From contig JAKTNV010000061.1 in NCBI GenBank assembly GCA_022747635.1, positions 1,999,501-2,063,500 on the forward strand: a stretch of DNA of 64,000 nucleotides. The letters run 5' to 3'. This document shows positions 48,254 to 59,125 of this stretch, piece after piece. The notes under the pieces were generated by a model. The model was not told where the DNA came from. It saw only the letters and a program-made list of their open reading frames with translations, and ran no database searches. The position numbers were made by a program, and so were the translations under genes. This stretch comes from Hetaerina americana. Taxonomy: Eukaryota > Arthropoda > Insecta > Odonata > Calopterygidae. The first letter of the stretch is position 1, and each line of letters opens with the position of its first letter.

Positions 48254-48380
48254 TTTAGTACCCTGTAAGCCACTGCTAGGGTGTGTGGCAGGGGATGACT
48301 ACAACCTAGACTAATTTTGACCCGAATATTTTTCCTCCTAGCGCGGTCTAACATCGTTATTCTGATCCCTTATCGTTAGT
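48254..48380 (-). repeat. CR1/L2-like LINE 3' terminus (minus)
   Basis: TTAGTACCCTGTAAGCCACT then CTAGGGTGTGTGGCAGGGG marks the terminal block in minus orientation. The match with the inverse complement of 46822-46955 continues through TTATTCTGATCCCTTATCGT. The 5' end of the copy lies beside the (TA)n at 48396. Confidence 0.65.
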
Positions 48381-48393
48381 GGGAAAAATGACG

Positions 48394-48493
<100 letters not shown>

Positions 48494-48839
48494 AATATAT
48501 CTGTTCTACACTTAATCTCTCAAATGTTATTTTCATGATCTCGCCCACTGTAGTACGATGGGGTAAATAACACATCATTTTCATCAGCTAAGGAAACATC
48601 CTTTCAATCTATTCAAGAGATTTTATTTGTTATTTAACCTTCTTTTCGTGAGTGATTCCCTGTCTAACTCCTCTAATAGCTTTGATACGCTACTACGTTT
48701 ATCATATCAAGTTCTACAAAGTTGATACCTCTTCGCTGAACGCGGTGTAATTCGGCAATAAATACAACTTCATGAAGATCCCATATACCAGCAATATACA
48801 TGTATTCTAAATGAGGATTAACCAGCGGAAGATAATATT

Positions 48840-49045
48840 TCTCTATAACCTTTTAAGGTACCCTTTGTGTCTGGCCTGGTGAGGATTTTAACTTTATTAG
48901 TCGGTTGGGGATGGCTAGGAGTAGAACTGTGCTGGAAAAAGGACCATTTTCCAAGAAGAGGGAGTGATGACAGAAGCTCCGAGTAGAGAGATCCACAACA
49001 AAAAGCATCAGGGAAGACTGTTATATGGAATGTAGCCATGTTAAT
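48840..49045 (+). pseudogene. Degenerate RTE LINE C-terminal remnant
   Basis: LGMARSRTVLEKGPF corresponds to DVRRRIALGKEAF of the intact RTE. GAAGAGGGAGTGATGACAG parallels GGAGGGAGTTGATGACAG at the nucleotide level, and KTVIWNVAML parallels KTLIWSVAMY. One in-frame stop and several changes; old copy. Confidence 0.55.
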
Positions 49046-49339
49046 TCAAGCAAAATTAGATTCAGCATTTCAGCTCTTCATGTCTACATAGAGTCAGTAC
49101 AGTAATAATCAAGTTAATTCCTTTGTATTTTATTGATAACATTGCATTTTCACTATTTGTAAGAATGTAGAGATGGATTAAAGAAGAAGAATTATTGAAG
49201 GATGTATTAAAAGAGATTACATCAAATAATGTATGTGACTAAAATGATAAAGGATTTTGAACCACTTAAAAATTTTAGATTAGTTTTAGGCTGGTTATCT
49301 TAAGAACATTTCAAATATCGTTTTTCCTAAGAGGTGAAG

Positions 49340-49620
49340 TATATTTTAAGAATTCCATCACATTATGGAAGAAAATATCATGCCTTAACGATCACGGAGA
49401 TTGAGATTGCAAAAGACTAAGACACCGTTTCTCCCGAGAACAATAAGAGAAAGTAACAGCGGCGACCCACATCAGCTAGGGAGCTTACAGGTAGTCTAGA
49501 CTTTATGAGACTTAATGGTAGGTAGTAGAGGCTTAATGTTTCTTTTTTCTGTATCTTTCTTTTTTGGGTACGGCGGGAATAACCTGTGCTAATACCTCCC
49601 ATCCGCTGTCGACGTTGTGG
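49340..49620 (+). pseudogene. LINE ORF2 3'-terminal remnant (CR1/Jockey-like), copy B
   Basis: AATTCCATCACATTATGG, then a frame reading KTKTPFLPRTIRESNSGD near 49405-49470. PFLPRTIRE-N is a strong match to the C-terminal motif of CR1/Jockey-type LINE proteins. The direct match with 41398-41530 supports a common family. ATACCTCCCATCCGC at ~49590 may be a diverged terminal block. Confidence 0.55.
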
Positions 49621-49681
49621 GTAATTGTTTTGTTTTCTTTTTATGTTATTAGATGATATTTCATATTATGCTGGCTTAATA

Positions 49682-49714
49682 CGAGGGTCATCCGGAAAGA
49701 AGTACCCGTTCGTG
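49682..49714. repeat. mariner terminal inverted repeat, left
   Basis: 33-bp arm starting CGAGGGTCATCCGGAAAG, complementary to 50402-50434 except for one position, preceded by TA. Confidence 0.93.
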
Positions 49715-49780
49715 AAATAAAGACACAAAAGTAAATATTAACAAACATAAAAAATTTTATTTGAAAGAGGATACTTTAAA

Positions 49781-50282
49781 CTACTTCTCAACATAATCTC
49801 CAAGCAAATTAAGGCATTTGTCATAACGTGTGACAAGTTTCTGTATTCCTGCTGCATAGTCCTTCGCCGCCAGCTCATTGAGATACGCGAGGGACCCATC
49901 TTGCACAAATTTTTGCATAATGCAGATGGTGTTTAACAATTTCATGAACAATTGTTCGAGAAACATTGGGAAAATGCTCACAGATGTCATCAATTGTGAC
50001 GCGCCGATCGTTCCTCACGAATTCGTCAACTGAGCTCACCAGTTGGTCTGTAATGACAGACGGTCTCTCCGAACGCTCATCGTCGTGTGTGTTCCCCCTC
50101 CCCATGTTGAAGTTGCGACACCACCGCCGAACAGACGACTCGTCCATTACATTGTCTCCATACACCTCCTTTAATTGGCGATGAATATCACATGGGCGAA
50201 CGTTTCTTGCATTGAGGAATTTAATCACTGCCCTCACTTCACAACTGGCGGCGTTCTCAATTTTTTTAAACATTGTAAACAA
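49781..50282 (-). pseudogene. mariner transposase, catalytic core deleted
   Basis: The N-terminal frame (50282 down to 49875) is a typical mariner DNA-binding region of 135 codons: EVRAVIKFLNARNVRPCDIH, SSVRRWCRNF and TIDDICEHFPNVSRTIVHEI, the two helix-turn-helix units. It ends in KICARWVPR, the point where the catalytic domain should begin. The C-terminal end is in another frame (49993 down to 49781) and keeps GIQKLVTRYDKCLNLLGDY. The intervening segment with all DD(34)D catalytic residues is absent, so it cannot transpose itself. SETMAR-like transposases share this layout. Confidence 0.9.
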
Positions 50283-50401
50283 TCACAGAAACAACACAGG
50301 CAATGCTAGCGTCACGCAACTTGGCTCAGAGAAGGCAGACAAGCCACTGAAGCTATCTGACCTCGTCCAGCGGCTACCCGCGTCGTCAGCACTTCATGCG
50401 G

Positions 50402-50434
50402 CACGAACGGGTACTACTTTCCGGATGACCCTCG
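50402..50434. repeat. mariner terminal inverted repeat, right
   Basis: 33-bp arm ending CTTTCCGGATGACCCTCG, complementary to the left arm except for one position, followed by TA. Confidence 0.93.
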
Positions 50435-50633
50435 TATGTTATTAATGTATTTTGGGTCAGCAAGTCTTTTTAGCTTGTATATTATCTCTGCTAATGGTGA
50501 TTTAATTTCCTTCCAAAGGGGATATATCTAATATATAATGATCTATCATGGCAGACGTTCTTTTGTAACTACGTAAAAGTCATTCATATCTACGCAACTC
50601 TTCGCTGACTGAGCTTGCTTTGTGTTATAATAC
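50435..50633. other. AT-rich spacer
   Basis: No gene or repeat recognised. Confidence 0.3.
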
Positions 50634-50670
50634 TACCCCCTGCCATACATCATACCGCCGACTTGCACGT
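50634..50670 (+). repeat. CR1/L2-like LINE 3'-end block
   Basis: CTACCCCCTGCCATACATCA resembles the plus-orientation terminal block (CACCCCCTGCCACACACC), with CGCCGACTTGCA in place of the GGCTTGCA part. Confidence 0.4.
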
Positions 50671-51119
50671 TAACAATCAGATGTTAAAGATGTGACTGTT
50701 AGCCTATTGTGGTATATTCCTTTAGCAGTTACCTATTGCTAAAAGCAAGATAATAGTCCCCTTAATATGTGTCCTAAATTTCAATTTGCAGCGAGCAACC
50801 AAATTTGACGTAAATTTTCATGAATAATGATTCCTCTCCCCGTTCACCATTACTTTTGGTGTGTGTTGAATACAATCCTTTTAGGAGTTTAATCATCTAA
50901 ATTGTTTGAGTAGAGAAATTATATTGCCAAAATTTGCCGAAAAATGAGCATGATTTTAGCTTTTACCTGGCAATCGAGAAAGCAATGAACGTTTTTCATT
51001 CAACGCCTATCGGACGAAAACTTCCATAATATACCGAGCCAAATTCTATTAACATCACTCCTTCCGTACCATAATATTTAACGTTGATGAACCGAGCTGA
51101 GGTCGTGTTGGACAGAGAT

Positions 51120-51465
51120 CCAAAACATTTGGGAGGAGATATTTTGAAAAGTTAGAGTGGTGGACACCGCACCATGGGTAGTGGCATTGAATGAATCGAA
51201 TGAATGCTGCTTTTTGAGGGAAAATGATGAGCGCAGATAAAGGTATTTCATAGATAAGAGCTTGGAGAATAGTTGAGATAGCAAAATGGACGGATGGGAA
51301 CAACAGCACGACATTTAAAACAATAACAGAAGAAGAGATCGAAATAAGATCGAAAAGGTCTCCAGGGAATATACAGGAGAGTATCGGGATGTTCCAAGTG
51401 GTATTGATTAGGAAATTGTTTTTGGCTTCACTTGGTGACATTTTTCTACCCGTAGGAATTTGAGT
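51120..51465 (+). pseudogene. Degenerate LINE C-terminal remnant, probably RTE
   Basis: AWRIVEIAKWTDGNNSTTF (51260-51316) aligns with VWRRMEKVKWTEKKTNEEV of the intact RTE. The frame stays open to 51463 but then diverges. An alternative reading as RT of another LINE class was considered, because a 51480-51590 stretch resembles a YRPI-type RT motif. The 145-codon minus frame here is antisense shadow. Confidence 0.4.
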
Positions 51466-51899
51466 TGGGGCAAAACTATCCATATTACACATTTAAGTGA
51501 TAAATATAGAATGGTGGGAAAATATAGACTTACGGTTTTGTTTGCATTATTCTCCACGTCGCGAATTGTGTAGAAGGCTAAGTATTAAATAATTCCAGAA
51601 GATATATACAAAAGGGGAGAGGCTTTTAGAATTAATGAAGTTACCTAGGAAATATGAAAAATTGAGGGGAGTAATATAGTTGCATGGCAGCGAGCGGACG
51701 TCCAAATGAAATATAATGCATGCTTTTTCTTAGAGACAATCGAAAAACCTATTTTAAATCGGTTTATTTCCCAATGATGATGAGATCCTTTCCACCTTTG
51801 AGCTGGAATATCATTATTTCAGTGGAATCGTGCCAGTTTTAACATTTCGCCGTTCGAACACCGCATCATGTATCTCCACCGCAAGCTTCAATGCATTTT

Positions 51900-52560
51900 A
51901 TTAATCACCTGCGATTCCCATAACCGCGGCCGACCCCACGTGACCCCTTTCACCACCACGCCATCTGCGAATCGGGAGGAGCGAGGGTCAGCGGCCGGCT
52001 TCACCGGAAGCGGCGTTATTAATGCACATGCCTGAACACTGCCATCTATAGAGAGAGAGAGAATTTACGAATGCGCGTGTGTGTGCGTAGAGGTAGGCGT
52101 GGTAGCAAGTGGAGGAGGCGCCCGCATACCTGAGTTAATGGACAATGCTGTTAATTACGCTACCCTTTGGGTCAGTTCTCATTAAAGCCTGTTATATTAA
52201 TTCGGCCGCTACTGGTTGGATTCCTCACGGAAGTCCATAACTTTCCCCCTTCCCGCCCACCACCCCCTCTTCATCCATGCCCGGAGAGCCAAGGGGTCCT
52301 CCTCCGCCAATAAATAAAAGCATAAGCATCATTTCTCTCTCCCTCCCCCTCCCGGCCACACCCCCTCCCTTGTTTAGGACGCTGCAGCAGTTGTTGTTTC
52401 TGGGAGGAGTGGGCGTGGGGGGTAAAGCAATCAATCTCCTCCCCTCCCCCAATCTCCAACCGCCCTATTTTCTCGTTACTGGAAGGAGACGTAACGAAGA
52501 GCAGAAGGAAGGGACGTTTGGGCCCCGAAGTGGGAGGTTGAGAGGGGATTTGAATGGTCA
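51900..52560. promoter_or_regulatory. GC-rich complex patch with homeodomain-like words
   Basis: 51905-52215 is complex GC-rich sequence with CACGTGACC, GCCGGCTTCACCGGAAGC, TTATTAATGCAC, TTAATTACG and CATTAAAGCC. 52230-52540 is C-rich then purine-rich low complexity with overlapping 140-146-codon frames on opposite strands that are not genes. The first part is a plausible enhancer-like element. No transcription start is evident. Confidence 0.35.
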
Positions 52561-52756
52561 CAAACATACGTACGAGTGTATACATGAAGTCCCGAAAACG
52601 GCGGACTGCAGAAATGGGTTTTATTTTTCTTACGATCGAGCGAAGGAAGTTCGGAGTATGGGAATGTATTGGACTTATTGTGACGTTGAGTTTGGATAAG
52701 AACTTCGACAATATAGTAGTATCCTGGATAGAGAAGAAAACAAAATACTAGTGTGG

Positions 52757-52812
52757 TCTACATTTGCATGAAACTCCGCAATCCACCGGAAGGGTGTAAG
52801 GCTGGGGGTGCC
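52757..52812 (-). repeat. CR1/L2-like LINE 3'-end block (minus)
   Basis: TCTACATTTGCATGAAACTC, then CGCAATCCACCGGAAGGGTG and GGCTGGGGGT, follows the layout of the minus-orientation block CTACAT...CCGCAAGCCACC...GGTGTGTGGC. Confidence 0.5.
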
Positions 52813-54661
52813 TTATCTACTCCAGGCGTATACTCAGCGCAATGCGATGTGGTTTCGTATCGTACCACAGATAGTGGGGTAGAAATGATTTTATTTTTTT
52901 TGTTTTTATTCATTTCTTGACTTCGATTTCCGAACTTCGGGCCAAACTTTTGGCAATAACGTGCACAACTCTCTCTATGCTCAATGAACTAGCAAATTGT
53001 TATTGATAATAATTTCTCTGAATTTTCCACTTCTATATTTTCCACTCTAATTCCATCATTTTTTGTTAAATACGTAATTTCAATCCAGGGTATCGAAAAT
53101 CACTTAGTGTAACTGCATTTTACACCCACAGGTAATTCTCATTTTTTGTTTAAATACCTATTTTTCTGTGAACATTTTGTAAAATATATAGGCGGAACGT
53201 CCATACTCTAAAGACTCATTTTTTCTGACCAATGTCTTACATCATGAAATTAAAATATTATTACTATAAAAAAAATGCTTCTGTATTGGTTCCTTTGGCC
53301 CGCCAAAAAAACTGTCTGGTCCTTGGCCTCCCATTGTCAAAGCGTAGATAGGCTGGAGATTGTTTATCAAATAAAATTGACATCATGTGATAGATTTTTA
53401 TGACAAAGCATATATTAATATTTTTTATGCAATTTAAACACCATTTTGTGGTTAAGCTTTTTACCCATAATACCTCAAAACTTAGTAACCATGCTTATTT
53501 TATCTCGCTTATCAAAAAGCTTTCTCCGTTTGTGGGCGAACAGTCTGAATGTAACGAGAAATGGGTTTTAATATTGCAAGAAACTTTTAAATGAACTTTA
53601 TAAGTAGTTAATGTACGTAGTAATTACTTTCCTTATGCATGCTGTCAATTTTAAGACTGTAATGGTAGTTTTTATACCAGAGTGGTATTGCGGTAGTTCT
53701 TCTGTTTCAAGAACTGCATATTGAATACTTTTCATTGATAATTTTTTTGACATATTTCACCATTATTATTTTTTACGTTTTTATGTTGAAGCTTTGTTAT
53801 TTCACATAACACTAGTCCGCAAAGCGGCATTCACATATGCAATCAGTGAGTCAGCAGTCGATCATTGTACTTACATATCGTGTCCAGTTGTTTGGTGTGA
53901 TTACAAATTATCGATCACGTAAGCAAACGTAACTTAGATAATACTCAACATTAAATTGAATGGAGTTAATTTAAAAGACAAATTCATCAGTGGGTAACAA
54001 TAAAAGAAATGAGGTCAAAGAAACACTGAGGTCAAATTTCTCCACACATCAGATGAAATAATTTTAAAATAATACTGGAATCAATAGTAATAAAACTCAA
54101 CCACATTTTAGAGAAAAAATGTAAATATTAGTGAAATATTTTACCCAGAGTTTAGCGAATGAGCCAAGTTTTTAGCGAATTTTAGTTTTAGTGAATTTAC
54201 CAAGAGTTTAATGAATTCGCACGGTGAGCATCAAGATTATTAACGCCTTGCGTCCGTTCTGTAGCAGTATATGTAGTATTCGTCCCAAATTATATGTTTT
54301 ACGTGAAATATAGTTTTATATTTATAGCCATTTGGAACTTATTTCACCTTACCCCTATTACCCTTCATTATATAAAATTTCAAATAGTGAAGAACTTATT
54401 GGTAACGTGGTAAATGAATCGTGCAAGTATGGTTTAAAAATCACCTGCCGCGCAACCTGACTGACGGTGGCTTGCTGGGTGTTATGTAAGTATTTACGTA
54501 ACGAACTATAGATATGTCGGTTTTAATCTTTTGAACCACTTTTACCAAAAATAACCACCGTTTTTAAAACTCCATTACCGTATACACCCAAAAGGCAGTA
54601 ATTCATTGATCAAAGAGCTCAGATAACCATTACAGAGTGGAATCTCTGACATTCAAACTAA
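52813..54661. other. AT-rich noncoding stretch
   Basis: No gene recognised. At 54150-54220 the word TTTAGCGAAT/TTTAGTGAAT recurs three to four times as short imperfect repeats. Confidence 0.3.
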
Positions 54662-54707
54662 AAATTTCTCCCAGTTGTGAGCCCTTCGTCACAATTGGGA
54701 GAAATTT
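54662..54707. repeat. 19-bp stem hairpin
   Basis: AAATTTCTCCCAGTTGTGA (54662-54680) and TCACAATTGGGAGAAATTT (54689-54707) are complementary at 18 of 19 positions (the other is a G-T pair in RNA), with an 8-nt loop. Could be a snapback repeat, a MITE remnant or an RNA hairpin. It is not followed by the flank expected of a known miRNA. Confidence 0.8.
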
Positions 54708-56017
54708 CCAAAAAGGACATCCATCATCATCAGCCGTAACTGTGTCATCCGTCACTGGATCAGTCACAGCTTGAAGAGTAATGGATAAAACCTCTCCGTT
54801 TGATCTTCATACCTTTGGTGACCACTCCTGTACTATTTTATAGTGCACCAATGTTCTTCCCATGTATGTTGCAGAAAAAAACAATAATTTTAGTAAAAAA
54901 AGGCTTCGCTTAGCGATTTAATTATCGTTCCAGCCCCAGCAGAAAATCGAATTGACGCTTCTCGTCATAAACTTATATTTTACATACCTTTGTCAGTAAT
55001 TACCTAATTTCCACTCCGTCAAATTACTGAGATGAGTGATGTTTTTCTACTTTTCTTTATTTGCTTATTTCTTCGCGTCGCAAAGGACGTCTTCGAGGGC
55101 CAGGAGACATTTTCAGATTCCCTACGATTCCCTTGGGCGCTCGCTATAAGTAACGTGAGAGAAAAGTTGAACCACGGAATTCGTCATAACCATCTAACCT
55201 TGCAACTGATAATGACAATCTTAATCTTACTAGTTTATTAAAAGCCGTTCCCCGTCGGCTTTTGTTTCTTATTAGGTTAAGATTTCACATTTTATTTCTA
55301 GTTTTAAGTTTCTCCTTCTGGCAAACTACACTTCCACACCAGCCATGTTTATTTCTTTCAATTCCATGCGTTTCTTATGTACAATGACCGTTAAAGATGA
55401 GATTTCACTTACTTGGACGGTTTGTACTTGCCCGTTCGGGCAGTCAATCAACATTTCGGTAACATACCCCAGCATCTGTGAACAGCAGTAAAAGCCTAGA
55501 TACCAACGATGTTATTCGGTAGTTTCGAATTTGTAATATTTCGTAATGGTTCAAACGTCCACCATGCTCATTATTCCCGGAGCAGATGAATATCATAGTT
55601 AATTGGACCATTTGGAAAATTACAAGGAAACTAAATTCCTTTAAACTAATCCCACATGCCTCAATTAATACACAAGCGTCTGCCGATGAATAAGTTTGAG
55701 GCATTTTCCTAACTTAAGGTCGCCCTTTGACTGTCATTTTATTCCTTATCTTACCCTGGAGTAACAGGAGATGTTCTCGTGAAATGCGTCTTGATGTTTC
55801 CACTCCACTAGCAATACACATGCTCTTGTCTAATTCGTTTTTAGAATTGGATAATGTGCAATCAAAAGAAAGATTATTCATTTCCTTGAAGTCCATAATG
55901 GAAACGTCCATTACGCTACTGACATTTCCCAGGGAGTTCTACCGATATCACAAGCATGTACTAACCTTCTGGCTCGCAAATTAATCGTTAAGCGGTAATT
56001 CGATTACTCATACTCGA
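54708..56017. other. AT-rich noncoding stretch
   Basis: Short frames on both strands (for example 55032-55241, 55444-55704) have no recognisable domain. Confidence 0.3.
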
Positions 56018-56530
56018 TTGCTTCCTCCCTTCGCTGTCTTTTCCTCTCTCCCTATCTCTTTCCCTCTCCAATCTCCTCCCCCACCCTCCGATTCCCCTCC
56101 ATCTACTCCTCACCGACGCCGCTCGAAAACGCTTTGCCCGCTCCTCCATGAACCCTTTATGCCACAAAAACCTCCCTCCCTCCATCCACCAGGTCGTCCC
56201 CTTGCATACTCCCCCCATCCCCAAACCCTCGCCCCCTTCCCACCGCCATGTCAGAATCGCCAATCACCCGGAGGTAATTACGGAGGTAGATGGATGACGC
56301 AGTTGTTTGGCAGGAATGGGGTGGGAGAGGGAGGAGGTGGGTGGGAGTAGTTGGTGTGGGAGGAGGCAGTGTTGGGGTTGGGGTAAAGGGGGGGGTTGGG
56401 GGGTTGACGAGTGTGAACGGGAGCGTATCGCGAGCCCATTGTTGGATCGGAGCCAAGAGGAGGTGGACCCCCGATCCACCTTCCCCCTTTATACCCCCCT
56501 CCCCGCCAAACTATCGATGCGAGCCTACTT
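56018..56530. other. Strand-switching C-rich/G-rich patch with G-quadruplex
   Basis: 56018-56250 is strongly pyrimidine-rich on the plus strand, and 56290-56410 is strongly G-rich on the same strand. Four G runs at 56374-56377, 56380-56383, 56388-56395 and 56398-56403 have loops of 2-4 nt, an ideal quadruplex layout. Six or more overlapping low-complexity frames cover it and none is credible as a gene. Confidence 0.5.
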
Positions 56531-56839
56531 TTAATTAAGCGTAGCAAACAAATTATTTTCCTCACAGCTTATTCTGTTACCGCACACTCCCTGACGAATA
56601 CGCTCGGTGTTTAACCGTATTGTAGTTGTCTCTGGTAAGCGAATCTAAGAGTTGACGTGGACTTTCACAGTTCCCTCCAATGCTTTCTTACTTGCCCGCG
56701 TCGACAATGTTGCGATGAAACCTTTAATCATACGCGAAGAGGAAAATGCTGTGCGTTCTCCGTTCACATTGTTTTTAACGCCGTTCTCTGTCGAATACTG
56801 TCAATCATGAACCTCATCCCATAGCGATCAACAGTAGAA
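56531..56839. other. Noncoding stretch
   Basis: No gene or repeat recognised. Confidence 0.3.
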
Positions 56840-57110
56840 CCGAGAGAATTAGAATGTCATCTTTCGCGAGAACAATGAAAATAAGGGTAATTGCAAGAGA
56901 CAGTGTCAAAGGAAGAGTATTAGTTGCTTAGTAACCTGGCCATTATTTTAACTATCCCTTAGTTTGTTGTGCACTGTGCCAGCGGCTGGTCATACAAGTC
57001 TGGAGAAGCAAGTAAAACTTGGTTAGCGTAGTGTGTGCACGTAATTTTGGCGTTACATTTCTGATGTGGACACACCCCCTGCCACAGACACTAGCGATTA
57101 CTTGCATGGT
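56840..57110 (+). pseudogene. LINE 3' remnant with terminal block (copy C)
   Basis: RIRMSSFARTMKIRVIARDS near 56853-56912 corresponds to KTKTPFLPRTIRESNSGD of copy B. About 150 bp downstream ACACCCCCTGCCACAGACAC and TTACTTGCATGG (57072-57110) form the terminal block. This links the C-terminal motif and the block in a single copy. It is heavily mutated. Confidence 0.45.
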
Positions 57111-58365
57111 ATCACGTACATATGGAGCCCATTTGATTCATAGTTGCACTAGTGCGTGATATTCGTCCTTAAGGATTATCCATTCAAGGTAATGCAATTT
57201 TCGATCAAACGTTCTGGTACTAGGTTCGCCCCAGCCCGGACAATGGACTTTCTACCAAAAAAACTTAGCAACTGGGCACGGAGAAGTCACCGAACACGCA
57301 GGACATGGGTACCTCCATCATTTTAAGTATATAACTTCTTACTCACGCTTTAACCCTTTAGTAATATTTAAAATAAATTAATTGGTTAATCACCTCTAAA
57401 TCACCACGTACATAAACGGTGAATGAGGTTGAATATGATTGGGCCACAAAAATTATTTTCTTGATATGTAAAATGCTTTGTTGATATTTAAAAATCATTT
57501 TCAAATAACCTAATTAGTTGGTAATGAGTGTACCTAAAAATTTATTGAATACGACTTCGATTTTATAAAGAAAATTATATTGCATTCTTGTACGATATAG
57601 TCTGTTATGAGGACCAGTAATTCACCCAGTAATTCTATCAGTCAAAGGTGGCATCTACAGGTACATCCTACCATGCCTGGCATAGATTCAAATATTTCCG
57701 AAGGGAATTCCGAATTCATTTAAGGAATGTGGTTGACAATAAATTCGGCAATATTATTAATGAACTCATAAGTCAAGGGAGATTATTATATTTTTATTTT
57801 TTGTAAGCACACAACAATAAAGTCATGAACCTCTTGACTCGTGAAAATTTTAACAATAGGAAATCAAACGCGATTGGCTTTATGTGGCTTTCTTTTCAAT
57901 AATAAAGGGAGGGAGATTGACTGAAAGACATCTGGAAATATATTGTGCTCTTGTTTTCGGTCTTGACACTATCAAGGGAATTTTATAGGTATATTGGCAG
58001 ATAAGGTCGAACTTCGGAAATACGAGATTGAATTTAGATTTTTTTCTCAAATTTTACTCGTGATTAATTTGCTTGCTGCTATTCCTTCCACATAATTCGC
58101 GATCTCACTAATACAGAGTGAAATGGCCGAAAATACTTTGAAAAGAGGTCTTCAAAAGGCTTTTTTTCTATTTCCTATTATTTCAGGTCCTTACCCATCC
58201 CCGTTTATACGCAACATTAACGGTAACTCTAGTATCCCAATAGCCAATAGCGTCCGTTGCAACACGCACGCGTATGGAGCCGTTGTGGAAAGAGGTAATC
58301 TTAGGCTCTTGACCCAGTGGGTAGCAGACGCAAACTACCTATAAAATCTCCCGAGTAACGAAATG
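57111..58365. other. AT-rich noncoding stretch
   Basis: No gene or repeat recognised. Confidence 0.3.
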
Positions 58366-58620
58366 GAATTCAGAGGTCAGGCATCACAGGAACATGGGGA
58401 GAGGGTTGATAAGGTTGGCAGTTTTCCGCGGAGTGATTGCGTCGCATTCGACGCCCTGTCACCGCTTGAGGGGACGGCATTGGAAAATGTTCGATGGAAT
58501 TAGTTTTGCTTTGGCCAATGACACTTTTTCAAGTCGTCCTTGGAGGTCACGCGCGATTGCCTAAACCGAGCGTTAGCAGTAATCTCGAAGTGGACGGTTG
58601 GTAAGTATTCGGATGGCCAT
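58366..58620. promoter_or_regulatory. GC-neutral complex segment, possible conserved element
   Basis: Complex, CpG-containing, non-repetitive sequence in an AT-rich setting, with GGCATTGGAAAATG and TTGGCCAATGACAC. No frame of note. Candidate conserved noncoding element by composition only. Confidence 0.2.
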
Positions 58621-59057
58621 GACAGCAGTTAATACAGGAAGAGAACAAATATTGCTCTTAATTTACATCATTTTATGCCGGTATCAGTATCTTTAGATAA
58701 AATTAGAGTAATATTTTCAAATTTTCACAAACTAGGTTTAATATTCTAATAAATCATAACGTTAGTACTTTCGGTGTGGAACGGGTTTTCCTATCTTGCA
58801 CGACAAAATTTCATTTTGGAACTTAAATTATTTAACAGTTAAATTCACCCTTCGTGGTTCTGAGAAGATTTTTTTTTATTTTAACAACTGCCCGGTTTAT
58901 TACAAATCACTCATTTTTCTCTCTCTTGCATTAGATATCGTTTATGTTTACTTATCACTGATCCGAAAACAGCCAAGTGTTGACCTTCTAATTCTTAAAA
59001 TGAAACAACAATGAGGAAAACCAAAAAAATCAGGACCTAAGTAGAAGGAAACAGAAT
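58621..59057. other. AT-rich noncoding stretch
   Basis: No gene recognised. A 72-codon frame at 58796-59014 has no domain. Confidence 0.3.
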
Positions 59058-59125
59058 TAGAAAGGAATCGAACTCCCGACCTCTGAAATCAGGAGCCCTG
59101 GGACGTTATCTTGCCGTAACTAAAG
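59058..59125 (-). repeat. tRNA-like SINE head (minus)
   Basis: On the minus strand GTCGGGAGTTCGATTCC is a good B box. About 35-45 nt earlier TTACGGCAAGATAACG can stand as a diverged A box. CTCCTGATTTCAGAGG lies where an anticodon arm should be but forms only a short stem. SINE head or tRNA pseudogene. Confidence 0.45.

Larger units (their letters stand above)
49682..50434 (-). mobile_element. Internally deleted mariner element (753 bp)
   Basis: Terminal inverted repeats of 33 bp with a single mismatch (49682-49714 and 50402-50434) start CGAGGGTCATCCGG. They are bordered by TA on both sides (49680-49681, 50435-50436), the mariner/Tc1 target duplication. Typical mariners are ~1.3 kb, so roughly 550 bp are missing. 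The transposase remnant is on the minus strand. The element could be mobilised in trans if an intact relative exists, because both ends are well kept. Confidence 0.93.

Noticed and set aside
51055..51492. 145-codon minus-strand frame
   Set aside because: Antisense of a degenerate plus-strand LINE remnant; no domain of its own.
52271..52711. 146- and 140-codon frames on opposite strands
   Set aside because: Compositional artefact of a GC-rich patch; neither has a recognisable domain.
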